The notes beneath the pieces are model-generated. The model saw only the letters and a program-made list of their open reading frames with translations. It was not told the DNA's origin and did no database searches. From the NCBI GenBank assembly GCA_947303395.1, contig CAMYYD010000003.1, positions 124,001-188,000 on the forward strand: a stretch of DNA of 64,000 nt, in the 5' to 3' direction. Positions 9,057 to 17,343 of the stretch are shown here, in pieces. The number at the start of each line of letters is the position of its first letter. The first letter of the stretch is position 1. The translations under genes and the position numbers were made by a program. This stretch comes from an uncultured Bacteroidales bacterium. GTDB taxonomy: Bacteria; Bacteroidota; Bacteroidia; Bacteroidales; F082.

Positions 9057-9064
9057 CAAAAGTA
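9057..9064 (-). promoter_or_regulatory. -7 promoter box of the EF-G2-like gene
   Basis: TACTTTTG on the minus strand, 46 bases before the ATG at 9010, leaving an AT-rich leader of roughly 40 bases. Confidence 0.5.
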
Positions 9065-9108
9065 CAAAAAATTTCAGTACCACCTATAATTAATAAGAAA
9101 TAATTTTT

Positions 9109-9270
9109 TCTCACGCAGATCTCGCAGATAACGCAGAAATAATTTCCCCATAAAATAAGCTCGCAAGCGAGCGGAACTCGCAGAAATCTGCGATATCAGT
9201 TCGCTTGCGAACAAATCCTTTTGTGGAAGAACAGAAAAAAATCTGCGCTTTCTGCGAGATCTGCGTGAGA
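9109..9270. repeat. Inverted-repeat element, GCAGAT family, copy 1
   Basis: 162 bp bounded by inverted ends of about 29 bases (TCTCACGCAGATCTCGCAGA at each end, two internal mismatches further in). Two smaller palindromes lie inside: GCTCGCAAGCGAGC at 9159-9172 and TTCGCTTGCGAA at 9200-9211. No open frame. It fills the space between the EF-G2-like gene and the stop of the PfkB kinase and could fold into a long hairpin in RNA. Confidence 0.85.
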
Positions 9271-9273
9271 CTA

Positions 9274-10242
9274 TTAAAGCTTATAGTCATTGTGGATAGC
9301 CTTCCACTGCTCGTCTTTAAGCTTTGCGCCGAGGTTTTGAATCACGTTTCCGGCGAGACAGGTACCTAGTTCGCCGCTCTTTTGCAAATCGTAGCCGTTG
9401 ATGAGTCCTGCCATGAAACCGGCGGCATACATGTCGCCAGCGCCAGTGGTGTCGATGACGTTAACTTTGTTGCAGCCCACAGTGACTCTTTCGTTGCCGC
9501 GCTTGATCATCGAACCTTTGCTTCCGACTTTAACCACTGCGATTTCGCAATGTTTTCCAATGAATTCTAGAGCTTCTTCTGGAGTGCTGTGTGTCAATGC
9601 CTTAGCCTCTTCCTCGTTGGCAAAAACGATGTCGATTTGCGGTAAAAGTTCAACCAAAAATTCACGGTTTTCTTCAACCACATTGTATGATGCGAGATCC
9701 AAAACAACCTTACAGCCTGCCTGTTTTGCAAGCTCGATAGCCTTCTTGAATAGCGGACGGTTGGCGATGAGATAACCCTCAACGTAGCAGTAATCCCAGC
9801 CTTTGAAAAGATCCAAAGTGAGGTGACTGTCGCTGAGTAAAATCGCTGCTCCGAGGTGAGTTGCAAAGGTGCGCTCGCCATCTGGTGAGATGATTGCCTG
9901 TGCAATGCCTGAAGGCACGTCGCCATGGAACATTATCGGCTTCACTCCCACCGATTTCATGGCATCGTCGAAGAACTTTCCGACTTTGTCATTGCCAGTA
10001 AATCCTATAAATCCAGTCTCTACACCGCACTTTGCCAAGCCGTGGATGGTGTTTGCCGCTGAACCGCCTGGAGCCATTGAGTTATCGAATTTCTCGAGTG
10101 CTTTCGCAACCTTGGCCGATGTCTTGTCATCAACGAGTTGCATTGAGCCTTTTGGAAGACCGAGCTCGCTCAGAATATTGTCATTGTCGATTCTTGTAAG
10201 AATGTCAACTAATGCATTGCCTATGCCTAATACTTTTTTCAT
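9274..10242 (-). CDS. PfkB-family carbohydrate/nucleoside kinase (adenosine-kinase-like)
   Basis: 322 aa. The C-terminal PfkB signature DTTGAGDMYAAGF holds the anion hole and catalytic Asp; the N-terminal half carries the substrate-side PGGSAANT block. The best overall resemblance is to the adenosine/ribokinase branch; the sugar or nucleoside substrate is not decided by sequence. The ATG at 10242 (protein begins MKKVLGIGN) is preferred over an upstream in-frame start near 10308, because the extra residues would be encoded by an inverted-repeat element and bear no resemblance to the family. The gene is bracketed by two copies of the same repeat family. Confidence 0.88.
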   Translation of the reverse strand: MKKVLGIGNALVDILTRIDNDNILSELGLPKGSMQLVDDKTSAKVAKALEKFDNSMAPGGSAANTIHGLAKCGVETGFIGFTGNDKVGKFFDDAMKSVGVKPIMFHGDVPSGIAQAIISPDGERTFATHLGAAILLSDSHLTLDLFKGWDYCYVEGYLIANRPLFKKAIELAKQAGCKVVLDLASYNVVEENREFLVELLPQIDIVFANEEEAKALTHSTPEEALEFIGKHCEIAVVKVGSKGSMIKRGNERVTVGCNKVNVIDTTGAGDMYAAGFMAGLINGYDLQKSGELGTCLAGNVIQNLGAKLKDEQWKAIHNDYKL

Positions 10243-10265
10243 ATTGATATTTTTTTCTAGTTTTT

Positions 10266-10444
10266 GTCTCTCGCTGATTACGCTGATTACACAGATCTTT
10301 TTTTCCACAATTTATTTCTCAGATAGCTCGCTAAAGCGAGCTGCAGATTTCGCTGATAATCTGCGGGATCTGTGAGTGTCAACGAACTAAATCCCTGTGG
10401 AAGAACTACATAATTCTGCGTTTTCTGCGGGATCTGCGAGAGAC
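10266..10444. repeat. Inverted-repeat element, GCAGAT family, copy 2
   Basis: 179 bp from GTCTCTCGCTGATTACGC on the left to the complementary TCTGCGGGATCTGCGAGAGAC on the right side, with mismatches inside the arms. An internal palindrome AGCTCGCTAAAGCGAGCT lies near 10326-10343. It begins 23 bases upstream of the PfkB start codon. Related to the copies at 9109 and 32822. Confidence 0.8.
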
Positions 10445-10529
10445 TAAAAAAAGAATGAACGCCTGTTGGTATCCATTCTCTCAATTAATAACATGAAACA
10501 TAAAAAATTACACTTTGTAATCTCTCTTG

Positions 10530-10603
10530 CGCCCCCTTCAGGACTTGAACCTGAGACCCCCTGATTAACAGTCAGATGCTCTAACCAACTGAGCTAAGGA
10601 GGC
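10530..10603 (-). tRNA. tRNA-Asn (GTT)
   Basis: 74-base cloverleaf on the minus strand. The acceptor GCCTCCT pairs with AGGGGGC, the D arm is GCTC/GAGC, and the anticodon loop CTGTTAA between TCTGA and TCAGG gives anticodon GTT. The T loop is TTCAAGT. The 3' CCA is not encoded. Confidence 0.95.
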
Positions 10604-10631
10604 TAACAACGGTTTTCTCCGTTTGCGAGTG

Positions 10632-10639
10632 CAAAAGTA
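10632..10639 (-). promoter_or_regulatory. tRNA-Asn promoter (-7 box, with -33 TTTG)
   Basis: TACTTTTG on the minus strand 29 bases before the tRNA 5' end. A TTTG (plus strand CAAA at 10662-10665) lies 22 bases further upstream, giving the canonical Bacteroidota pair. Confidence 0.65.
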
Positions 10640-10715
10640 CGACGTTTTTCAATACGCGCGACAAAAATTTGCACTTATTTTTTAAATTTTTTATATCTTA
10701 CTGATATTCAATATT

Positions 10716-11303
10716 TTATTTTCCAAAAACAGTCTTCCAAAGTATCGAAACATCTCTCCAAACCGACCAGTTTTGGTAGTATTCCTTGTTGATTTTCACC
10801 TTATCGGGCCAGATAACCTCGTCGTTATACTTCTTCGGGTCGCTTTGCTGGGCCAAAATCCTATCTTCGTGACGGTATTTTATCGATGCCGGACCCGTCA
10901 AGCCGGGACGCATCTTCAAAATGATTCGGTCGTTGCCTTCGAGCTTGTCGGCATAGCCCGGCACATCGGGACGCGGACCCACAAAACTCATGTCACCTAT
11001 TAATATATTAATCAACTCCAAAAACGTGTCGACTTTGCTCTCTCGCAGCCATTTTCCGAATGGCAAAATACGTTCATCGTCAGCGATTGTAACTGTTCCA
11101 AGTGCTTCAGAATCATCTTTCAATGTCCGAATCTTGAAGATTCTGAACGGCTTGCCGTCTTTGCCGATTCTTACCTGACGATATAAAAATCTCCCTTTTG
11201 GCATTTTAATCTTATGCAAAATATAAATCACCAACACTGCAGGAGATAAAATCACCAGCAAAATCAGGGAAAAAATTCGATCAAATATATATTTTATTAC
11301 CAT
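10716..11303 (-). CDS. Small monotopic phosphoglycosyltransferase (PglC-like) with altered catalytic dyad
   Basis: 195 aa from ATG 11303 (a GTG at 11309 is also possible). It has a hydrophobic re-entrant N-terminal helix (about 10-29), the KIRTL block, and GDMSFVGPRPD near 103-113. These enzymes transfer a phospho-sugar from an NDP-sugar to undecaprenyl phosphate at the inner membrane. Oddity: the usual catalytic DE dyad (as in LDELPQ) reads VDTFLE, with Thr93 in place of Glu. Last gene of the polysaccharide operon, separated from the gene before it by a 124-bp repeat. Either a divergent active enzyme or a decayed second initiator, since the operon also has a WcaJ-like one. Confidence 0.82.
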   Translation of the reverse strand: MVIKYIFDRIFSLILLVILSPAVLVIYILHKIKMPKGRFLYRQVRIGKDGKPFRIFKIRTLKDDSEALGTVTIADDERILPFGKWLRESKVDTFLELINILIGDMSFVGPRPDVPGYADKLEGNDRIILKMRPGLTGPASIKYRHEDRILAQQSDPKKYNDEVIWPDKVKINKEYYQNWSVWRDVSILWKTVFGK

Positions 11304-11314
11304 AATCACCTATT

Positions 11315-11438
11315 TTGTCATTTCGAGCTTGTCGAGACCTGAGCTTGCGAAAGCATTCACCTCCGGTGAATAAATCCTTTATTATCGTTCGTTCAAAAAG
11401 GATTTCTCGACTCCACTCCGTTCCGCTCGAAATGACAA
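11315..11438. repeat. TTGTCATTTCGA inverted-repeat element (intergenic)
   Basis: 124 bp with ends TTGTCATTTCGAGC (11315-11328) and GCTCGAAATGACAA (11425-11438). The right half contains GGATTTCTCGACTCCACTCC, related to the repeat copy inside the GT4 gene at 15606-15655. It lies between two operon genes and its right edge comes within a base or two of the stop codon of the 11440-12258 gene. Confidence 0.85.
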
Positions 11439-11439
11439 G

Positions 11440-12258
11440 TTAATACTGCATCTTATGCATATTTAATACTGCCTTCACATTTCTATTCCAAATAATATTC
11501 CTAAACGGCAACAAAACCCTCACTATTATTCCAAACCACCATTTATATCTTATTTTCAGCTTGCAATACGCCTTACTAAACTTAAAATTCTGCTCCAAAA
11601 AAGGCTGAACATTCGAATGCTCCGTGATGCTTCTCGCACCGTCAGAAACATATTTAAAATGCCTTTCGCCAAGGTAATTTTCGTTCAATTTATAAAAAAA
11701 ACCGTAATACGGATATGATGCGTTATGCTTATATTTCGGCTCAAATCCAATCAAACCGTACTCACAAGAATTTTCAAAAAGTCGAACTGTACAAAAACCT
11801 ACAAAATCGCCATTTTCTTTGTCGAAAGCACCCCAAAAATCGAAATTTTTATCGTCGCAGCTGTCAAGATACGCTTTAAAAACCGCCTCATTCATCTCAC
11901 GATCCGTCACATTGTAATCTTCAAAAGTGGCTTTTGCAATCAGATAAGCTTTCTTTGCAAGTAATTCTTTATCAACAAGTTTGAAATCAAAACTCCTTAA
12001 TGCGTGACGCAGTTTCTTCCTCTCGTTTTGCGACTGCTCCTCCATTCCACCGAAAGAATCCTTTATCACATACCAGAAATCAGTCTCCTCCTTACAGTCA
12101 AAATCATAGGTATTTCTTACCAACCAGCCTCCTTTTCTCAACAATATTTTGCATTGAGAATCAGAGAGTTGTGGCTCTTTATCGGGAGCCGATGCAAATC
12201 TCCAGGCATTCCTATACAGTTCAAAATCCGATTCAGAAAACATGTTTTTTGACTGCAT
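11440..12258 (-). CDS. Unknown polysaccharide-operon protein, possible GNAT/FemAB-type acyltransferase
   Basis: 272 aa, soluble, with no signal peptide. I do not recognise the family with certainty. The central part (about 105-235) reads like an acyltransferase fold: a helix-rich lead-in, then strands such as DFWGAFDKENGDFVGFCTVRL followed by a run on shape and stature of the acceptor, and KYVSDGARSIT. The first third resembles nothing I can name. It overlaps the stop of the upstream GT2 gene by 26 bases (ATG 12258) or 11 bases if Met6 (12243) is the start, so it is translationally coupled to the operon. A role in transferring an acyl or aminoacyl group to the polymer is inferred from fold and context only. 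Confidence 0.55.
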   Translation of the reverse strand: MQSKNMFSESDFELYRNAWRFASAPDKEPQLSDSQCKILLRKGGWLVRNTYDFDCKEETDFWYVIKDSFGGMEEQSQNERKKLRHALRSFDFKLVDKELLAKKAYLIAKATFEDYNVTDREMNEAVFKAYLDSCDDKNFDFWGAFDKENGDFVGFCTVRLFENSCEYGLIGFEPKYKHNASYPYYGFFYKLNENYLGERHFKYVSDGARSITEHSNVQPFLEQNFKFSKAYCKLKIRYKWWFGIIVRVLLPFRNIIWNRNVKAVLNMHKMQY

Positions 12259-12985
12259 TAAATGAATAACATATAAAATTCACTATCGCTTTTGGCCACG
12301 ACAGTTTCTCAATCTTTCGATAAACTCTCCAAACATCACTTGCCGCCTTGATTTTGTTGCTCGAAGCTGAACCTGGTGTTATTCTGTATTTGTGAAGCGG
12401 ACCAGGGACAGGATACGCGTCAAAACCTCTTCGCATGATGCTGAGCCACAACGACATATCCTCGCTGGTTTTGATAATCGGAGTAGCAAAATGACCTGTT
12501 TTTTCTCGGTCGACGACAACCGTTCCGCAACAGATTATGGTGTTTTTGAGATATTTTTTATAACTCATCACGCCAGCGTCTTTTACCACCCTATTCTTTG
12601 GATTCCCATGATAATCAATGATTTCGTAACTCGAATAAGTGAATGCCAGATTGTTTTCAAGCATATAGTTCACTTGTTTTTCAAGCTTTTCGGAATACCA
12701 AATATCATCGCTGTCCAAAAACGCAATAAAACGACCTCTAGCCCTTGATATCGACATGTTTCTTGTCCGTGCAATCCCTTGATGTTCGTCTGGCACCATA
12801 ACGTTGATTCGTTCATCATTTTTGCTGTATTTACTGATGATTTCAACGCTTTTATCGGTTGAACAGTCGTCTGTTATGAGCAGTTCCCAGTTCTGGTAGG
12901 TCTGCGCCAAAACCGATTCGATGCTTTGCGCGATATAACGCTCAGCATTATAACAAGGCATTATTATGGAAACAAGCGGTGTCAT
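12233..12985 (-). CDS. Family 2 glycosyltransferase
   Basis: 250 aa GT-A enzyme. The N-terminal nucleotide-binding strand VSIIMPCYNAERYI, the TDDCSTD block and the metal-binding FLDSDDIW motif (about 90-97) are typical. Cytosolic face of the inner membrane; adds one sugar to the lipid-linked repeat unit. Donor and acceptor cannot be read from sequence. The start ATG overlaps the stop of the WcaJ-like gene by 4 bases. Confidence 0.9.
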   Translation of the reverse strand: MTPLVSIIMPCYNAERYIAQSIESVLAQTYQNWELLITDDCSTDKSVEIISKYSKNDERINVMVPDEHQGIARTRNMSISRARGRFIAFLDSDDIWYSEKLEKQVNYMLENNLAFTYSSYEIIDYHGNPKNRVVKDAGVMSYKKYLKNTIICCGTVVVDREKTGHFATPIIKTSEDMSLWLSIMRRGFDAYPVPGPLHKYRITPGSASSNKIKAASDVWRVYRKIEKLSWPKAIVNFICYSFNAVKKHVF

Positions 12986-14352
12986 CTCTTATTCGTAGCT
13001 GTTATTTTTCCTTCTTCCAATCCCTCCGTGCTTTCTTTTATGAAGATGACCTTCAACGTCAGCAGCATAAGCTTCAAATCAAGTAAAAGCGAGCAGTTTT
13101 CGACATAAATCATGTCGAGTTTGAGTTTGTCGTAAGAAGTGGTGTTGTATTTTCCGAAAACCTGCGCATAACCTGTCAAACCGGCTTTCACCTTCAAACG
13201 GTACGCGAATTCAGGTACTTCTTTCGTGTATTCATCAGCAATTTCTGGGCGTTCCGGACGCGGACCGACGAAACTCATGTCACCGCTAAGAATATTGAAA
13301 AACTGTGGAAGCTCATCAAGTCGCGTTGCGCGTATAAACTTTCCAACAGGCGTGATTCGGTCGTCGTTTTCAGCCGCCAGTCGCGCCACGCCATCTTTCT
13401 CAGCATTTGGAATCATACTTCTGAATTTCAATATCTTAAAGGTCTTTCCATTTTTGGTGTAACGAGTCTGACGGTAGAAAACCGGACCTCTGTCGTAAAG
13501 GAAAATCGCCAAAGAAACGAGTATCATTATAGGCGAAAGAATTATCAAACCCATTGCCGAAAGGAAGATGTCGGCCAGCCTCTTTATGCCTCTTTGGGTT
13601 AAAGTCAGCGTACTGTTGTGGCTGAAGAGCAACGGGGTGTCGAAAACAGCGAGTGTTTCCGCGCCTCTTAAGATGATGTCGGAGATTTTAGGTGTGATAT
13701 AAACACGCTTTCCTTTAGCAAAACAAATCTTCAAAATGCGGTTTCTTGTCTCACTCGGCACGTCGTTGATCAAAACTGCGTCATAATCGTCAACCATACG
13801 ACTAATCTCCTCAATATCAGCGTCATAACTGATCTCTCCGACAACATTGTACTTGTCACCTCTCGTATTAAACTTCGCCGCCAGATTATTTTCATATTCT
13901 CCCTTGATATTCAACACTTTATATGGAGGAAAAATCCTATAATAAAGCGTCATGACGTAGTAAGAATACAGCACCGTCATCAGAACCTGTACCACAGTTA
14001 ACTGAATGTAACACAACAAGATACGCGGCACAAGATGTAAAAATCCGATAATCAGAATAGTGATGACAATATTGATGCCATTAGCTATCAGAAGTCCAAT
14101 AATCTGAGAAATTATGACGTTTGTTTTTTTGTTGATTCCGATTTTATAACCGCCAAAAAATCCTATGAAATAAGCTGCTATCACGCCGTAAACCGCAATC
14201 ACAAAATAATTACCTTTCAAGAGGAACTCCTTGATTAACAATATGTTAAATTGAGTATACCAAACGTATGCGAACGTCGTCATCAACAACAACGTCAGTA
14301 TCGCACTCGCAACAAACCTATACCATGTTTTATATATGTTTTTCTGCTTCAT
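12982..14352 (-). CDS. Undecaprenyl-phosphate hexose-1-phosphate transferase (WcaJ/EpsE type)
   Basis: 456 aa. The N-terminal half has about four membrane helices (first 150 residues) followed by a Rossmann-like domain. The C-terminal half is the bacterial sugar transferase: membrane-dipping helix, YRQTRYTKNGKTFKILKFRSM, then RLDELPQFF with the intact DE dyad and GDMSFVGPRPERPE. It starts repeat-unit synthesis by loading a hexose phosphate onto the lipid carrier. Being the complete initiator, it is likelier than the small one at 10716 to be the main starter. The 4-base gap and overlap with its neighbours indicate operon membership. Confidence 0.9.
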   Translation of the reverse strand: MKQKNIYKTWYRFVASAILTLLLMTTFAYVWYTQFNILLIKEFLLKGNYFVIAVYGVIAAYFIGFFGGYKIGINKKTNVIISQIIGLLIANGINIVITILIIGFLHLVPRILLCYIQLTVVQVLMTVLYSYYVMTLYYRIFPPYKVLNIKGEYENNLAAKFNTRGDKYNVVGEISYDADIEEISRMVDDYDAVLINDVPSETRNRILKICFAKGKRVYITPKISDIILRGAETLAVFDTPLLFSHNSTLTLTQRGIKRLADIFLSAMGLIILSPIMILVSLAIFLYDRGPVFYRQTRYTKNGKTFKILKFRSMIPNAEKDGVARLAAENDDRITPVGKFIRATRLDELPQFFNILSGDMSFVGPRPERPEIADEYTKEVPEFAYRLKVKAGLTGYAQVFGKYNTTSYDKLKLDMIYVENCSLLLDLKLMLLTLKVIFIKESTEGLEEGKITATNKR

Positions 14353-14355
14353 AAT

Positions 14356-15117
14356 TTATTTTTTTATCAGACTTAAAACTCTTTCAACATAACGCCAGCT
14401 CTGTTTGAAGAAATTGCTCGGCAATTTGTGTTCGCGCACGCATCGCATCCTCTCTCTCATGATTTTACGATGCACCTTCAATCCGTTTGACGATGTGCCT
14501 CCGCTGCGCATGTTTACAAATATATCATTGATATACAATGTGTTAATATTTTCTTCCCAGATCATTTTCACGAACATGTCGTAGTCGGAACAGATCGGAT
14601 AGTCGAGACTGTAAAGACCGAATTTGTCGTAACATTCACGTTTCACATAAAACGAAGGATGAGGCGGCATCTTGCCCCAACAGAGCTTCTCGCGCTTGAA
14701 ATCCTTGCCGGAAAATATCCTCACAGTCTTGCTTGTATCATGCCAATCGACATAGCGAACATCAGCGTAAACGCCTTCTAACGCTGGGTTTTCAGTAAAA
14801 GCGGCATTAACTTTTTCAAGCACTTTATTGGAAGCAAAGAAATCATCGCTGTTCAATATACCCACAACATCGCCTGTCGCCATCTTCACGCCCTTGTTCA
14901 TCGCGTCGTAGATGCCTTTGTCGGGCTCTGACACCCAACGTAAACGGCCCTCAAACAGCGGCTCGAATTCCTTCACAATGTCGATAGTATTATCTTTCGA
15001 TTTACCGTCCACGATGATATACTCCACGTCCTTAAACGTCTGATTAAGAACGCTTTGCATGGTGTCGCGCAAGGTCTCGGCGCTGTTATATGTGACTGTT
15101 ACCAAGGATATTTTCAT
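14356..15117 (-). CDS. Family 2 glycosyltransferase
   Basis: 253 aa from ATG 15117 (an upstream in-frame TTG at 15126 adds three residues and is less likely). GT-A features: SLVTVTYNSAETL at the N-terminus, YIIVDGKSKDNT, and the ILNSDDFF metal site. The middle motif PHPSFYVKRECYDKFGLY is common in WcaA/WcaE-like capsule transferases. It overlaps the 3' end of the GT4 gene by 32 bases, so translation is coupled. Confidence 0.9.
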   Translation of the reverse strand: MKISLVTVTYNSAETLRDTMQSVLNQTFKDVEYIIVDGKSKDNTIDIVKEFEPLFEGRLRWVSEPDKGIYDAMNKGVKMATGDVVGILNSDDFFASNKVLEKVNAAFTENPALEGVYADVRYVDWHDTSKTVRIFSGKDFKREKLCWGKMPPHPSFYVKRECYDKFGLYSLDYPICSDYDMFVKMIWEENINTLYINDIFVNMRSGGTSSNGLKVHRKIMRERMRCVREHKLPSNFFKQSWRYVERVLSLIKK

Positions 15118-16306
15118 ACAAATCAATATAATCTTTAAAACGTTCGTCTTTATTATAAAACTTCACGGCTCTTTCCCTGCAATTCGTTGAATAACAATGT
15201 TTTCCGTTTTTCCGAATTGTCTCCACCGCCTCACAAAGCTGCTCAAAATTGCCTTTTTCGACCACGATTCCGGTCTCGGGTGTCACCGACTCAGGACTGC
15301 CACCGGTCTTGTATGTAATCACTGGTGTTCCGCACGCCAAAGCCTCGAGATTCACCGTCGGGAATGTGTCTTTATACGTCGGGTTGACAAAAACATCAGC
15401 CATCGAATAATACTCAGCGAGTTCTTTCTGGCTGTTGGTATGCGACACCGCTATGATGTTTTTCGGCAATTGTTTTTTCAAATCATCTTTTACGCCTATC
15501 ATAACAACATGATAATCAGGGTTTTGAGACAATTTGACAAATTCTTGGATGCCTTTGTCATTGTCCCAGTTGGAGGCGACACCTAATATAGTAAATTTAT
15601 CTAAGAGGATTTCTCCACTACGCTCCATTTCATTACGCTTCGGTCGAAATGACAAGATGTCAACTCCGTTGTGGATGACTTTGATTGGATATTTTGCTAA
15701 GAATGATTGCTTCACAACATTTTCAAGCCAATGCGAAACGGGTACTATCGTCATGTTTTTCACCGAAGTGAAACATTGTTTTTTCAAATCAAAATTTCGC
15801 TTCGACCTGTCGATGACTGACTTCGGATACCAATCCATATGATATTGACAATCATGGCATTGTGTTTTCCATTTGTCACAATTATAGTTCTCAAATTGCG
15901 AGCAGTGCCCAGTCATGCTCCAGCAATCGTGCAAGGTCCAAACGACTGGTAGCCCAGATTTTTCAAGGTATTCAAATAAAATCTGATAGTTCAGGTAATA
16001 TCCGTGTATGTTATGCAGATGCACAATGTCGGGTTTTATCTCTTCAAGCTTGGTTATCAACGATTTAGTGGCGTTTTTCAAGCCAAGACCATGAGCATCG
16101 AACAACAGACTCCTGACACTATTCAGCAACTCCTGATTCTTTGTAGTAACTTGAATATCAGCGAATTGCGAATTATTCACATAACGCGCGCCATGCACAA
16201 TGGTCGTCTCAAAGCCTCTTTCAGCGGCCATGAGTGAAATCTGCTCCACGATACGACCGTGCGAGCCTCGATTCAAAGCGGTATTTATCTGAACAATCTT
16301 CTTCAT
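15086..16306 (-). CDS. Family 4 glycosyltransferase (WcaL-like) carrying an in-frame repeat peptide
   Basis: 406 aa GT-B enzyme. The N-terminal domain begins KIVQINTALNRGSHGRI; the C-terminal nucleotide-binding domain has VIHNGVD, LGVASNWDNDKG and the acidic/NLEALACGTPVITYKTGG block. It transfers a sugar from an NDP donor in the cytosol. Oddity: residues about 217-234, between VIHNGVD and FTILGVA, read SFRPKRNEMERSGEI and are encoded by a palindromic repeat found elsewhere between genes. The insert lies in a surface linker, so the enzyme may still work. Its stop and start overlap both neighbours (1 base with the upstream GT2 gene). Confidence 0.92.
   Translation of the reverse strand: MKKIVQINTALNRGSHGRIVEQISLMAAERGFETTIVHGARYVNNSQFADIQVTTKNQELLNSVRSLLFDAHGLGLKNATKSLITKLEEIKPDIVHLHNIHGYYLNYQILFEYLEKSGLPVVWTLHDCWSMTGHCSQFENYNCDKWKTQCHDCQYHMDWYPKSVIDRSKRNFDLKKQCFTSVKNMTIVPVSHWLENVVKQSFLAKYPIKVIHNGVDILSFRPKRNEMERSGEILLDKFTILGVASNWDNDKGIQEFVKLSQNPDYHVVMIGVKDDLKKQLPKNIIAVSHTNSQKELAEYYSMADVFVNPTYKDTFPTVNLEALACGTPVITYKTGGSPESVTPETGIVVEKGNFEQLCEAVETIRKNGKHCYSTNCRERAVKFYNKDERFKDYIDLYENILGNSHI
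15606..15655 (-). repeat. In-frame copy of the TTGTCATTTCGA repeat inside the GT4 gene
   Basis: About 50 bases that, on the minus strand, begin TTGTCATTTCGACCGAAGCG and end GTGGAGAAATCCTC. The outer blocks TTGTCATTTCGA, AGTGGAG and GAGAAATCC are shared with the intergenic element at 11315-11438. The insertion is translated without a stop or frameshift. Confidence 0.8.
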
Positions 16307-17343
16307 CAGGCAAGTTTATAAGCTAATTTCAAAAACAAATCCACAAAACGGCTCAAGGTGCTCATGTAAAACAGGCGCGTCTTTAACGAAAGTGCCTTGT
16401 TTTCCTTGGCTTCCCGGAAATATTTTCTCGCCAAGGCCTTGTCTTTCCTGCCATAAACCGACTTCATGATATACAGATACATCTGTTTGTCGTCTTCCTT
16501 CAACTCGATGCCGTATTGTTTGGCATAAAACATCCTGCATTCGCGTGCGGATTTATAAAAATCAATCTCTTTCTGAATATCAGAGTTGTGCGACACCGAG
16601 TTTTCCAACACTCTATATACCGCAGTTATCTTATTGATATACTGAAACTTACATTCTCTTGACATCTCAATCTGCATCGGCAGGTCGCCCATCTTGAAAT
16701 CCTGCTGATAATACAGTTTCGGCATCTTTTCAAATAGATCACGACGGTACATCATCGTCAGACTTCCGATGTGACACTCGGCATTTATTAGCTTTTCCGT
16801 TGCCACTATCGGCTCCGCAGGCCATTTCGAATGTCCGACATTGCCCACCGACATCTCAAAATCGGTGTGAACCAGACCAACTTCAGGATTTTTCTCCATG
16901 ATATCGACCTGCTGCTGCAGTTTTGTAGGATCGGTCCAATAGTCGTCGCCTTCGCAAAAAGCAATGTATTTTCCGCGGCACGACATCCTGTTCCAAAGCC
17001 CGTTAAACCTGCTCTTCGTGCCATAAGGTTTTGTAAAATGCGACTCGTTTCGGTCACGCAAAAACAATCTTATCTTATCCTGATGCTTCTCGGCATACAT
17101 TTTGCAGATTTCCCTAGTATTATCTGGCGATTCGTCCTCTCCCACAATGATTTCAAACGGAAAATCGGTCTGCTGCATCAATATTCCGTCGAGACACTGA
17201 CCGATGTAATCCTGTTGGTTGTAGGTGGCAACGCAAACGCTCACCAAAGGCATGGTCTTGTTCACCGCCTTTTCGTCACCGAGATATTCCTTCTGTAAGG
17301 CAAATCTCCTAACTAATTCATTTTCAAATGTTTGCTCCGCCAT
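16306..17343 (-). CDS. Family 2 glycosyltransferase
   Basis: 345 aa. After about 30 extra N-terminal residues comes the GT-A core: LVSVCVATYNQQDYIGQCLDG, IIVGEDESPDNT and the metal site FCEGDDYW. The C-terminal 100 residues are helical and basic. The pattern is common in Bacteroidota capsule loci. Its TGA overlaps the ATG of the GT4 gene by one base, and its own ATG lies inside the 3' end of the mutase gene (20-base overlap). Confidence 0.9.
   Translation of the reverse strand: MAEQTFENELVRRFALQKEYLGDEKAVNKTMPLVSVCVATYNQQDYIGQCLDGILMQQTDFPFEIIVGEDESPDNTREICKMYAEKHQDKIRLFLRDRNESHFTKPYGTKSRFNGLWNRMSCRGKYIAFCEGDDYWTDPTKLQQQVDIMEKNPEVGLVHTDFEMSVGNVGHSKWPAEPIVATEKLINAECHIGSLTMMYRRDLFEKMPKLYYQQDFKMGDLPMQIEMSRECKFQYINKITAVYRVLENSVSHNSDIQKEIDFYKSARECRMFYAKQYGIELKEDDKQMYLYIMKSVYGRKDKALARKYFREAKENKALSLKTRLFYMSTLSRFVDLFLKLAYKLA

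Noticed and set aside
10243..10308. N-terminal extension of the PfkB kinase
   Set aside because: The extra residues come from the repeat element; the family begins at MKKVLGIGN.
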